From: Nitrospirota bacterium | GTDB lineage: Bacteria > Nitrospirota > Nitrospiria > Nitrospirales > NS-4 | Reading direction: 5' to 3' | DNA: 13,738 nt | NCBI GenBank assembly: GCA_005877565.1 | Contig: VBOK01000190.1 | Coordinates: forward strand, 1 to 13,738 | Part shown: positions 6,971 through 13,545 of the stretch, one piece after another | Layout of the letters: the number at the start of each line of letters is the position of its first letter | How positions within the stretch are numbered: position 1 is the stretch's first letter | Translations under genes and position numbers: made by a program | The notes under the pieces: generated by a model | Seen by the model: only the letters and a program-made list of their open reading frames with translations | Databases searched by the model: none | Told to the model about the DNA's origin: nothing

Positions 6971-6999
6971 ATACTACAGGAGCAAGGGGTGAAAGTCAA
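6971..6999 (-). promoter_or_regulatory. sigma-70-type promoter of the rplI operon
   Basis: Read on the minus strand, TTGACT (6994-6999, 5/6) and TAGTAT (6971-6976, 4/6) are separated by exactly 17 bases. The predicted start near 6964 leaves a leader of about 24 bases before the rplI ATG. It is arranged back to back with the plus-strand promoter at 7011-7039, with only 11 bases between the two -35 boxes. Confidence 0.65.
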
Positions 7000-7010
7000 C
7001 GAACGCTGGC

Positions 7011-7039
7011 TTGTGATCGCAGTCCTGCTTCGCTAGAAT
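7011..7039 (+). promoter_or_regulatory. sigma-70-type promoter giving a probable leaderless mRNA
   Basis: TTGTGA (7011-7016) and TAGAAT (7034-7039, 5/6) are separated by 17 bases. The ATG of the next gene is at 7046, only 6 bases after the -10 box, which is where transcription should start. No Shine-Dalgarno sequence fits between them. This predicts a leaderless transcript for the 7046 gene. Confidence 0.5.
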
Positions 7040-7045
7040 ATCGAC

Positions 7046-7480
7046 ATGATTTTCCGCATACTTCTGGTGGCGATGCTCGTCACCGTAAGTCCTCTTCCCG
7101 CCATGGCGCAAGGGGGCGATCAGGCCTTCGATCCCCTCCAGCTAAACATCCGGTTAAGCCCCACCGCGTTGCACCCGCCGTCCCACCTGATCAAGCAGCA
7201 ATGGACGTTGGATGGCTATCGCCTTGGAAGGCTCGGTCCTCAATCGCCTCAGGCAGTGATCATCGAAGACGATGCACGCCGGCGGTTGCTGATCCTCTCG
7301 GCGACGGACGAAGGGCAAGTCCTGGTTTACCAGGTAGGGGACTTGCCGGTGGACGTGGCCGCTCGCCTACGCCCGGCTCTCGTCTGCGGGCGCACCCGTG
7401 AGTGTCAGAAGCAGCGGATGGACCCGGCTGGCGAACTCGGCTGCCTGGCCCTCTGCCTATTGGAGCACCTGCACGAGTGA
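7046..7480 (+). CDS. small secreted protein of unknown function
   Basis: This 144-residue protein has a clear Sec signal peptide: M-I-F-R then a hydrophobic core (5-18) and the cleavage motif P-A-M-A before Q-G-G. I do not recognise the family. The mature part has a short beta-rich stretch (A-V-I-I-E-D-D-A-R-R-R-L-L-I-L-S and Q-V-L-V-Y-Q-V-G-D-L) and four Cys in its last third (V-C-G-R-T-R-E-C and G-C-L-A-L-C), which could form two disulfides in the periplasm. The ATG lies right after a -10 box, suggesting leaderless translation. Its stop codon overlaps the GTG of the next gene in a GTGA arrangement, so the two are co-translated although one looks exported and the other cytosolic. The export call is good; function is unknown. 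Confidence 0.75.
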   Translation: MIFRILLVAMLVTVSPLPAMAQGGDQAFDPLQLNIRLSPTALHPPSHLIKQQWTLDGYRLGRLGPQSPQAVIIEDDARRRLLILSATDEGQVLVYQVGDLPVDVAARLRPALVCGRTRECQKQRMDPAGELGCLALCLLEHLHE

Positions 7481-8730
7481 AGGCCTTCGACCTGCTGCCC
7501 GCCCTCCTTCACCTAGTGGCCGACGAGGAACGCGCCGGCGATCCCTCCGGTTTCCTCCAGAAACTCCACCGCCGGCTGGAGGACATGCTGCACCACCCGT
7601 CGTCCTACCACTTTAGCGCGGCGGATCGCCTGATGCCCTGGGTGGCCCCGGACACATCCGTGACGGACCCGATGCTTCGCTCGACGGTCGTGACGTCCGT
7701 GCTCACGACCATCTGGGACGCCGACCGCACGGCGCGTCGCACCAGGTTGGCCGCCGTGGTGACGGAGTTGGTCAAGGCCAACAAACGGGTCCTGCTCATC
7801 GCGCCCGACAACCAGACGCTGACCGAAGCCCTCTTGGCCGCCGCCAAAGGGCTCCGCGGCGCCGGACTCCAGTACCGCAGTTTCCTCTGCTGCTACGATC
7901 CGCCCAACATCACGAGCGAAGGCGGACTCAACCTGCGGGACCTGATCTTCGATGTGCAGGTCTCGGCCTTCCTGGGTAAGTCCCAGTCCGACAAGGCGGG
8001 TCTGCGCCGCAAGCTGGAGCGGTATCTGGAACTCACGCCGATCCTCCGCTACAAGGCGGAAAAGCAGAAGGACCTCGACGAGGTACGCCACCTCGAATGG
8101 CGCCTGCTCACCGCCTTGGGGGACACGCAGGCCGAGATCAAACGACTCCAGAACCTCCAGGCGGTCTATGAAAGCCTCCCCCTCTGGCAACGGCTCGGCA
8201 TGCAGGTCGTGGGGAGCAACGTCGCCACGATGAAGGAGAACTGCGTGCTCTACGAGGCGCAGAAGCAGGAGTACCTGCACGAGCTGGAGATTGCGCAGAC
8301 GCGCATCAACGAGCTCAAGCCGGAGGCCTACGTGGACCCGGAACTGCGGCCCGAGTACGAGGAGCTCAGAGACGAGATCGAGCGCCTGGGGGGTGTCGCA
8401 AAGGTGCGGGAAGTCCTAGCCATGGAGGAGGACACCAAACGACTGCCGTTCCTCCAGGCCAAACGAGTCCTCGCCGTCACGCCCGGCCGCGTGATCGGCG
8501 ATTCCATTTTCCATTCCATCCGCTACGACGCCTTGCTGGTCGACGAGGGCCCCCGTATCCCGCTTCCCTTGCTCTTGGCCTGCGCCTGCCTGGCGCGTGA
8601 ACGGATTGTCCTCGCGGGGGACCCGCACGAACTGCCTCCCCCGTCGTCCACATCGTATGGTATTGCCTTCGGCTGGGCGACATCGCTGACGAGACCACCC
8701 GCTGCGCCGGCCCAACCTGCGCCAGCATAG
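7477..8730 (+). CDS. degenerate, truncated superfamily 1 helicase-like protein
   Basis: The protein has 417 residues from the GTG at 7477-7479, which overlaps the previous stop (GTGA) and has GGAG about 10 bases upstream; the frame is open to 7402 but the overlap start is preferred. Layout resembles Upf1/AAA_11-type SF1 helicases: motif Ia-like K-R-V-L-L-I-A-P-D-N (103-112), a long helical/coiled-coil insert (about 173-330), motif II-like L-L-V-D-E-G-P-R (353-360) and motif III-like L-A-G-D-P-H-E-L-P-P (379-388). The Walker A slot just before motif Ia reads D-A-D-R-T-A-R-R-T (81-89) where G-P-P-G-T-G-K-T-T is expected: the glycines, Lys and Thr are gone. Motif III has Glu for the usual Gln. 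The chain stops at a Pro/Ala tail just after motif III, so the second RecA-like domain is missing. ATP hydrolysis is unlikely; a scaffold role or decay are both possible. Confidence 0.75.
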   Translation: MKAFDLLPALLHLVADEERAGDPSGFLQKLHRRLEDMLHHPSSYHFSAADRLMPWVAPDTSVTDPMLRSTVVTSVLTTIWDADRTARRTRLAAVVTELVKANKRVLLIAPDNQTLTEALLAAAKGLRGAGLQYRSFLCCYDPPNITSEGGLNLRDLIFDVQVSAFLGKSQSDKAGLRRKLERYLELTPILRYKAEKQKDLDEVRHLEWRLLTALGDTQAEIKRLQNLQAVYESLPLWQRLGMQVVGSNVATMKENCVLYEAQKQEYLHELEIAQTRINELKPEAYVDPELRPEYEELRDEIERLGGVAKVREVLAMEEDTKRLPFLQAKRVLAVTPGRVIGDSIFHSIRYDALLVDEGPRIPLPLLLACACLARERIVLAGDPHELPPPSSTSYGIAFGWATSLTRPPAAPAQPAPA

Positions 8731-8860
8731 GGGCGGCTCACGAACCGTTCCCCTCCCGTCTTTTCCCCTCCACAATTCAGGTATCTCATGGATAGCTTTT
8801 ACCCAGCATCTTTCCCAATATGGCCTATTTAATGTAATTGTTATCTGCCCTTACCCTCCG

Positions 8861-8882
8861 AACCGCATTGGGGCGGTTTTAT
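8861..8882 (+). terminator. small intrinsic terminator after the helicase-like gene
   Basis: AACCGC (8861-8866) pairs with GCGGTT (8873-8878) around a 6-base loop, followed by a run TTTTAT (from 8877). It lies 131 bases after the stop at 8730 and 70 bases before the next start, so it plausibly separates the two same-strand units. The stem is short. The rest of 8731-8951 shows no gene and no convincing promoter boxes; a palindrome CTAGCTAG sits at 8931-8938. Confidence 0.45.
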
Positions 8883-8951
8883 GGACCACGCTGTCAATAC
8901 CTTCCCTTTGACCGCCTCTACTGACGAAGCCTAGCTAGAGAAGCAAGGCTC

Positions 8952-10787
8952 ATGCTTACAGAGGCGTTAAATCCCAGCAACTACGCGGTAAGCCCTCACT
9001 CGGTCGGTCCGTGGGTGGTAGGGGGGTTGATCGCAATCTTAGGGATCGTGGCGCTCCTTCGTGAACGTGGCTCGAAGGTGAGCCTCGCGTTTTTCGGACT
9101 CACGATGAGCGTTGCGATCTGGCTCTTCTCTGCGGGCGTACTTTATTCCGCCCTTGACGAACCTCTTGCGCTCCGGTGGGCCAAGGTTGAGCACCTTGGG
9201 GTTGTCGTAATTCCAAGTTTGGTCCTTCTCTTCACATTGGCGATAGTCCAGCGCGTTTATGAATTTCGAGCTATAGCCTGGGGCAGTCTGGCGCTATCGG
9301 GATTGTTCTACTGTAGCATCCTTTTATCAAACCACTTCATCACCGGAGTGTATCACTATGCATGGGGCTACTACCCGCGATACGGACCTCTGAGTTTGCC
9401 TTTCTTGCTCTTCTTCTTCACCCTGCTGTTCGGAAGCCTACGACTCTTGCAGGTGGACCTTAGCCGTTCTCCTCGGATCATTCATCAGCGGAGGATCAAA
9501 GCTTTACTTGTCGCCTTAGCGGTAGCCTATCTGGGGGTGGTCGACTACCTGCCTGCCTATGGGATGCATGTCTACCCCTTCGGTTACGTTCCGGTGCTGG
9601 GCTTCGTCGTCTTGATGTTCAGAGCGGTGTGGCGCTATCGCCTGCAGGAGATTACCCCGGCTTTCGCTGCAGAGCAGATTATCCACACGATGGCCGACGC
9701 GTTGCTCGTATTGGACTCCGAAAGGATCGTGCGGGTGGCCAATCAAGCGGCCGCCCAATTGTTTGGCTATGCGAAGATGGAACTGGTCGGTAAACCGGTG
9801 TCCACGGCTTTAGGCAGCCTCTTGGAGCAGGAGAAAATTGACGTCTTAGAGGCCACAGGGGTCATGCGGGCGTATGAAACGCACTACCGCAACAAAGAGG
9901 GCAAGTTCCTTTCCTTGGATATTACGGGCTCTGTGACGCGAGACCCTACCGGGCAACCTAGCGCGTTTGTGTTCATAGCCCGAGACATCACTGGACGCAA
10001 ACAACTAGAAGAACAAGCCCGCCAGGCTCAGAAGCTGGAAGCGTTGGGAAAACTTGCAGGTGAAATTGCCAACGACTTTGAGACGATCTTCACGGTGATC
10101 TCTCGATTCATCCTGCTCCCGCTGAGTGGTGTGGATAAAAATGGCCGGGTCCTTGGTAAGGTCGAAGAAATCAGGAAAGCAGCCGACAAGGGTATGGAGT
10201 TGACCCGTAAATTGCTCGCTTTTAGCAGCAGTCAACGAGTCAAACCAACAGTATTGGACCTCAATGCTCTCGTGACCAACCTGCATGGCGTGCTGGAATG
10301 GGTGCTAGGAAAGGACATTGAACAGGCCGCAATGCTCGACCCCGCTCTGGGATGGGTGAAAGTTGACCTGGGACAGATTGAGCAGGTCATCATCAAGCTG
10401 GCTGCCAACGCACGAGATGCAATGCCACGGGGCGGAAAGATCACCTTCGAGACCGCAAACGTGCAAGTGTCGTCGGTCTCGCCCCACCCGTTCGGTCTTA
10501 TCGGCCCGGGAAAGTATGCCATGCTGGCAATGAGCGCCTCCGGCTGGGTGATGGACGAAGAAGTGCGGATTCACCTCTTCGAACCGTTCTTTAGGGCAAA
10601 GGAGTATGGAAGGACGCCAGGGCTGGAACTGGCCATGGTCTATGGGATTGTCAAGCAAAGTGGCGGTCAGATTGCCGTAGAGAGTCAACTCGGTTTGGGC
10701 ACAACGTTTCGGATCTATCTGCCACTGGTCGAACACACGATGCAGACGGCCGACTCCACCGTTTCCCCTCAACACTCTGCCGCCTAG
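8952..10787 (+). CDS. 7TM-PAS histidine kinase homologue, probable pseudokinase
   Basis: This is a 611-residue membrane protein. Seven hydrophobic segments (about 20-36, 44-64, 83-100, 107-125, 148-166, 184-200, 210-224) match the N-terminal 7TM module of many sensor kinases. A PAS domain follows (about 241-349, ending in the PAC motif F-I-A-R-D-I-T-G-R-K). Next come a HisKA-like helix pair and a HATPase-like domain. The catalytic positions are altered: in the usual G-I-A-H-D-F-N-N the protein has E-I-A-N-D-F-E-T (371-378), so Asn374 replaces the phospho-acceptor His. The N-box is I-I-K-L-A-A-N-A-R-D-A-M (Lys482, Asn486 kept). G1 is S-A-S-G-W-V-M in place of S-D-T-G-x-G-M (Ala529, Val533). 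G2 is T-P-G-L-E-L in place of G-T-G-L-G-L. The frame is intact throughout. Kinase activity is unlikely; a signal-binding or dimer-partner role is inferred. No receiver domain or regulator adjoins it. Confidence 0.9.
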   Translation: MLTEALNPSNYAVSPHSVGPWVVGGLIAILGIVALLRERGSKVSLAFFGLTMSVAIWLFSAGVLYSALDEPLALRWAKVEHLGVVVIPSLVLLFTLAIVQRVYEFRAIAWGSLALSGLFYCSILLSNHFITGVYHYAWGYYPRYGPLSLPFLLFFFTLLFGSLRLLQVDLSRSPRIIHQRRIKALLVALAVAYLGVVDYLPAYGMHVYPFGYVPVLGFVVLMFRAVWRYRLQEITPAFAAEQIIHTMADALLVLDSERIVRVANQAAAQLFGYAKMELVGKPVSTALGSLLEQEKIDVLEATGVMRAYETHYRNKEGKFLSLDITGSVTRDPTGQPSAFVFIARDITGRKQLEEQARQAQKLEALGKLAGEIANDFETIFTVISRFILLPLSGVDKNGRVLGKVEEIRKAADKGMELTRKLLAFSSSQRVKPTVLDLNALVTNLHGVLEWVLGKDIEQAAMLDPALGWVKVDLGQIEQVIIKLAANARDAMPRGGKITFETANVQVSSVSPHPFGLIGPGKYAMLAMSASGWVMDEEVRIHLFEPFFRAKEYGRTPGLELAMVYGIVKQSGGQIAVESQLGLGTTFRIYLPLVEHTMQTADSTVSPQHSAA

Positions 10788-10827
10788 AAACCCAAAGTCC
10801 AAGAAACTTATGGTCTGTGCTTCTCTC

Positions 10828-11652
10828 CTAACGCGGACACGGGTATGGGAAGTTGGTAGCGGGCGGCGCCGGGACTATAAGATGGACCGTGCAGGGTTCG
10901 CGCTCCATGGTGAGCTGGCGGTTGGACGAATAGACGATCACGTCCACGGTGAAGCCGGGAGTGTAGCGGACCCGGAGATTGTCCACGCCGATGTCGCTGG
11001 ACGCCCGCGTCCGCCGGAGAAAGACCTGTTCACGCGCAGTCGGATCCGGCTCCTCACCAGGCTTCGTCCCCCAGGGGATGAAGACCAGCGTCGCCCGTGC
11101 AAGGTCCGGCCAAATCGGTCGCCGAACGGCCGGGTCCTTCTCTAACAGATACCGCGCCACTTCTTCCTGCCACCTCCGATGTTGCTTCAGGTCCGTCCGC
11201 ATGGAAATGGGAAGCACTGCATTCATCTCAATAATCCGTTTTTCCACTTCGGCATGGGACATGCCCACGTGCATCATCCCCACCGACCGGCTGATTTCTT
11301 CAACCGTCCGGTCATCGATGTCAAAGGCGGCGGGGTAGAGGCCACAGGAGACCGGGTGCAGCAGGGCCAACGCCCAGATACCCAGCGTGGCGCGCCAGCG
11401 GACGAAGGGGCGCGGGCCGGAATGCGCCTGCTCATCGTCGTAATACTGACGGATCCAGCTCAGCAGAAAGAACAAGAACAGGGAGACAGGGAAGAGAAAG
11501 AGGTGGGTGGTCGCTACGTCATTGATGTCCGGCAGCCGCGCCGGGATGTCCCAAACTCTCCAGAGCGTGACGGCGGCCACCAGCAGCACCCAGCCCCAGA
11601 CGGCAGGGACCAGCGCCTTCCCCACCCGATCGAGCGTGATGTCGAGCTTCAT
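10828..11652 (-). CDS. three-TM membrane protein of unknown function
   Basis: The protein has 274 residues from the ATG at 11650-11652; an upstream in-frame GTG at 11677-11679 would add nine residues including three Cys, and the ATG is preferred because the amphipathic start leads directly into the first helix. Three hydrophobic segments lie at about 13-33, 48-67 and 88-110. The remaining 165 residues are soluble: an alpha-helical part with V-G-M-S-H-A-E-V-E-K-R-I (129-140), then a strand-rich part with L-R-V-R-Y-T-P-G-F-T-V-D-V-I-V-Y (226-241) and a Pro-rich end. The G-M-x-x-x-E-V turn is reminiscent of SmpA/OmlA-type modules but is too short to assign. I do not recognise the family. It is convergent with the pseudokinase (40 bases between stops) and divergent from tRNA-Leu. 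Confidence 0.7.
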   Translation of the reverse strand: MKLDITLDRVGKALVPAVWGWVLLVAAVTLWRVWDIPARLPDINDVATTHLFLFPVSLFLFFLLSWIRQYYDDEQAHSGPRPFVRWRATLGIWALALLHPVSCGLYPAAFDIDDRTVEEISRSVGMMHVGMSHAEVEKRIIEMNAVLPISMRTDLKQHRRWQEEVARYLLEKDPAVRRPIWPDLARATLVFIPWGTKPGEEPDPTAREQVFLRRTRASSDIGVDNLRVRYTPGFTVDVIVYSSNRQLTMEREPCTVHLIVPAPPATNFPYPCPR

Positions 11653-11718
11653 CTGACAGTCCCGCACACAGCAACGCACTCTAACATCACATGGGTAGAA
11701 ACACCAGTCAGACAGCGC

Positions 11719-11747
11719 TTGACGCCTTCTTGCAAATCCCTGATAAT
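11719..11747 (+). promoter_or_regulatory. promoter of tRNA-Leu
   Basis: TTGACG (11719-11724, 5/6) and GATAAT (11742-11747, 5/6) are separated by 17 bases. The predicted start is near 11754, about 11 bases before the mature tRNA 5' end, a normal arrangement for a single tRNA gene. Confidence 0.65.
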
Positions 11748-11764
11748 CCCACTCTCCACGCCGT

Positions 11765-11851
11765 GCCGAAGTGGCGGAACTGGCAGACGCACTAGATTCA
11801 GGGTCTAGCGCTCGTGAGGGCGTCCGGGTTCAAATCCCGGCTTCGGCACCA
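11765..11851 (+). tRNA. tRNA-Leu (anticodon CAG)
   Basis: The acceptor stem GCCGAAG (11765-11771) pairs with CTTCGGC (11841-11847), followed by discriminator A and an encoded CCA (11849-11851). The anticodon arm is CTAGA-TTCAGGG-TCTAG, giving anticodon CAG, which reads CUG. The variable arm is long (GCGCTCGTGAGGGCGT region), as expected for a class II leucine tRNA, and the T-arm reads CCGGG-TTCAAAT-CCCGG. Total length is 87. Its 3' end is duplicated at 13543-13572, marking it as an integration target. Confidence 0.97.
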
Positions 11852-11862
11852 CCACAACTTAT
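11833..11862 (+). repeat. left attachment-site repeat inside tRNA-Leu
   Basis: Thirty bases, beginning with AATCCCGGCTTCGGCACCA and continuing 11 bases past the CCA end, are identical to 13543-13572. They cover the 3' strand of the T-arm stem, the acceptor 3' strand and CCA. Matching stops at both edges (A/C on the left, A/G on the right). Location at a tRNA 3' end is the classic attB/attL position for tyrosine recombinases. Confidence 0.85.
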
Positions 11863-11918
11863 AGGCAGGAATTCCGAAGCGTTAGCTGACAGCCATTCGA
11901 CGCTGTGTTAGCTGCCTA
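11862..11918. repeat. nested inverted repeats next to the left attachment site
   Basis: Outer arms TAGGCAG (11862-11868) and CTGCCTA (11912-11918) enclose inner arms AGCGT (11879-11883) and ACGCT (11900-11904). The octamer GTTAGCTG occurs twice as a direct repeat (11881-11888 and 11907-11914), and a related ATTCCG..GTTAGC block recurs at about 11993-12008. Such clusters next to an attachment core can be recombinase or excisionase arm sites, but this is inference. Confidence 0.4.
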
Positions 11919-12263
11919 GCATAGCCGCCAATCTCAGAACGCAGAAGGGCATCCAAGTACCGTCGCTGGCGAGGCCCACAGGCAGCAGAGCGGATTCCGG
12001 CAGTTAGCGTGAGGCGCACCACCGCATATCCACCTACGCCACATTACGGTGACGGTACATTTGACAATGTCCTGGACCTCTTCAGTCACCTCATTGACTG
12101 GAAATTCGACCAACGCTATCTAACGAATCCAAGTCCTACAATGACTAAGGCGACGGGCTGGATGACTCCAGGTCTCAATCCATGGCCCATTTCACTGTCG
12201 GAAATCTTGACAGTGGCACACGCAGCCCCAATGGATCATCCAGGATTTCAACCAGTTCTGATC
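11919..12263. other. non-coding stretch of the mini-island
   Basis: No gene can be supported here. A GTG-initiated frame of 109 codons (12009-12338) exists, but it has no ribosome site, unlike-protein composition with many Pro/Trp/Thr, and runs through the control region of the next gene. A short palindrome GACAATGTC lies at 12062-12070. Confidence 0.4.
12193..12215. promoter_or_regulatory. 23-bp palindrome, possible activator site
   Basis: Perfect 7-base arms CACTGTC (12193-12199) and GACAGTG (12209-12215) are separated by 9 bases. The site lies about 50 bases upstream of the candidate sigma-54 -24 element and 140 bases before the PEP-CTERM start, so it could be bound by an enhancer-binding protein or a repressor. 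No specific regulator can be named from the sequence. Confidence 0.4.
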
Positions 12264-12280
12264 TGGCCAGGATCCTGCTT
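12264..12280 (+). promoter_or_regulatory. candidate sigma-54 promoter of the PEP-CTERM gene
   Basis: TGGCCAGGATCCTGCTT has the invariant GG (12265-12266) and GC (12277-12278) with exactly 10 bases between, and matches TGGC....TGCT of the -24/-12 consensus. Transcription would start near 12290, right at a small hairpin (AAGGGG 12293-12298 with CCCCTT 12305-12310), leaving a leader of about 65 bases. Known PEP-CTERM systems are often controlled by PrsK/PrsR and RpoN, which makes this plausible. A weaker sigma-70 alternative (TTCTGA, 18 bases, TATTAT at 12280-12285) overlaps it. Confidence 0.45.
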
Positions 12281-12354
12281 ATTATTTATAGAAAGGGGTC
12301 TTTGCCCCTTGACACAAACACCAGTGTGTTCCGAGTGAAAGGAACGATGCACCA

Positions 12355-13230
12355 ATGAAACGACTAATGATGATTCTGATGGCTGGAATGCTGCTCCTTG
12401 TCGCCACCGGCGGGGTCGCACAAGCTGATACTCTTTATGGCGCGACGGGATCAAACGGCGTGAATGGCGAACTCTATACCCTCAACCCAGCGAATGGGTC
12501 AGTCCTAACGGATGTCGGACCACTCAATGATGCCTCGGGTCTGCACTATGGTCTCACGGGCCTCCGCTTCAACACCCTTACAGGCGTGCTCTATGGATCC
12601 ACGGCCAACGCGTCTCCAACCGACCCCCGTTGGCTCGTCACGGTCAACCCGCTGACGGCCCTCGTGACCCCGCTTGGCTCATACGCCGCGGGGAGTAACG
12701 TCACCATGTCGGATCTCGCGTTCGACTCTACCACGGGCAACATGTACGGAGTGTCCGGACAAAGTGGTAATTTTTACCTCATCAACCAGGGCACAGGCGC
12801 GGCCACGGCGATTGGCTCGACTGGCCTTAGCGTACAAGTTGGTGGTGGTTTGGCGGCGAATTCTACGGGGACGGTCTACGGTACGGACTCATCTAATTTG
12901 TATACGTATAACAAGACGACAGGGGCAGCGTCCACGCCGACAGCACTCACTGGGGCGCCTTTCAACGCCGTCAACGCTCTGGCCTTCGATGCGAGCAATG
13001 TCCTCTTCGGGGTGAACACCAACAACCCTGGAACTAATCCTGCCCTTACGCACCTCATCACGATTAACACGAGCACCGGCGCCGTAACGGACAAAGGCGC
13101 GAGCGTCAACAATCTCGATGCCCTAGCCTTCGGGCCAGCAGTGGCTGCCGTCCCCGAACCCGCCACCCTCCTCCTCCTCGGCTCCGGCCTCGCCGGGCTG
13201 GCAGCGTGGCGGAGGCGTCAGGCCGCGTAA
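12355..13230 (+). CDS. PEP-CTERM sorted beta-propeller-like surface protein
   Basis: The protein has 291 residues. It begins with a Sec signal peptide (M-K-R-L, hydrophobic core 5-18, cleavage near V-A-Q-A-D, 21-25) and ends with a textbook PEP-CTERM tail: V-P-E-P-A-T (266-271), a transmembrane stretch L-L-L-L-G-S-G-L-A-G-L-A-A-W (272-285) and R-R-R-Q-A-A. In this family an exosortase (EpsH/XrtA type) cleaves at the PEP motif and the product is displayed or released with the exopolysaccharide. The body is built of repeats with (L/M)YG, L-x-F-D-x-x-T-G and (L/I)-x-x-T-G-A-A/V patterns (around 24-50, 66-84, 118-147, 166-192, 207-245), Gly/Thr/Asn-rich and Cys-free, suggesting a beta-propeller. 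AAAGGAA precedes the ATG by about 10 bases. It is the only clear gene of the mini-island. The exosortase must be encoded outside the window. Confidence 0.93.
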   Translation: MKRLMMILMAGMLLLVATGGVAQADTLYGATGSNGVNGELYTLNPANGSVLTDVGPLNDASGLHYGLTGLRFNTLTGVLYGSTANASPTDPRWLVTVNPLTALVTPLGSYAAGSNVTMSDLAFDSTTGNMYGVSGQSGNFYLINQGTGAATAIGSTGLSVQVGGGLAANSTGTVYGTDSSNLYTYNKTTGAASTPTALTGAPFNAVNALAFDASNVLFGVNTNNPGTNPALTHLITINTSTGAVTDKGASVNNLDALAFGPAVAAVPEPATLLLLGSGLAGLAAWRRRQAA

Positions 13231-13259
13231 TCGAGCAGACACACCGTAGGTCAAACAAC

Positions 13260-13295
13260 GCGGCGGTTCCACCGATGGGGCCGCCGCTTTCATTT
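13260..13295 (+). terminator. strong intrinsic terminator of the PEP-CTERM gene
   Basis: A 12-bp stem (GCGGCGGTTCCA 13260-13271 with TGGGGCCGCCGC 13276-13287, two G-U pairs) closes a CCGA tetraloop and is followed by TTTCATTT. It starts 30 bases after the stop codon. It makes the PEP-CTERM gene a self-contained single-gene unit. Confidence 0.85.
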
Positions 13296-13516
13296 CGTCA
13301 ACGTCATCGACCTGCCCGTAGAGATGTGTACGTCAGATGCGCAAGAACACGAAAACCTGAGAGGGCAGGAGACTGAGCTCAAAGCGGCCTTAACGTCTGC
13401 CCCTTCTTGATCCTGCCATCAGTTTCACGATCAAGCCTACCCCCGCCACTTAGAGAGAAACAAGGACCTGACCGCGCTTTCGTGAAAGAATGACAAGGAG
13501 ATTGCCCATGTCATCA
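13296..13516. other. non-coding right part of the mini-island
   Basis: No supported gene on either strand. A 12-base palindrome CTTTCGTGAAAG lies at 13478-13489. AAGGAG (13495-13500) followed after 7 bases by ATG (13508) opens only a five-residue frame, M-S-S-L-T, ending at 13525. This could be the truncated 5' end of a lost gene or chance. Confidence 0.4.
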
Positions 13517-13545
13517 TTGACTTGAGCAACCCCCTTCTATACAAT
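13517..13545 (+). promoter_or_regulatory. sigma-70-type promoter at the right attachment site
   Basis: TTGACT (13517-13522, 5/6) and TACAAT (13540-13545, 5/6) are separated by 17 bases. The -10 box straddles the left edge of the right attachment repeat, so transcription would start within the repeat (about 13552) and run out of the island towards the gene at 13681. Confidence 0.5.

Noticed and set aside
7513..8280. 255-codon minus-strand frame opposite the helicase-like gene
   Set aside because: The plus-strand frame has helicase motif order and translational coupling; the antisense product is Glu/Gly/Arg-rich without motifs.
11879..11918. Integron attC-like site
   Set aside because: GTTAGC resembles attC core boxes only superficially: the GTTRRRY/RYYYAAC pairing is not met and no integron integrase or cassette array is present.
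12309..12337. Sigma-70 promoter using TTGACA just before the PEP-CTERM gene
   Set aside because: The -35 box is good, but the sequence 17 bases further (CGAGTG) is not a -10 box.
12009..12338. 109-codon GTG-initiated frame inside the mini-island
   Set aside because: No ribosome site, unusual composition, and it overlaps the palindrome, sigma-54-like element and hairpin of the next gene.
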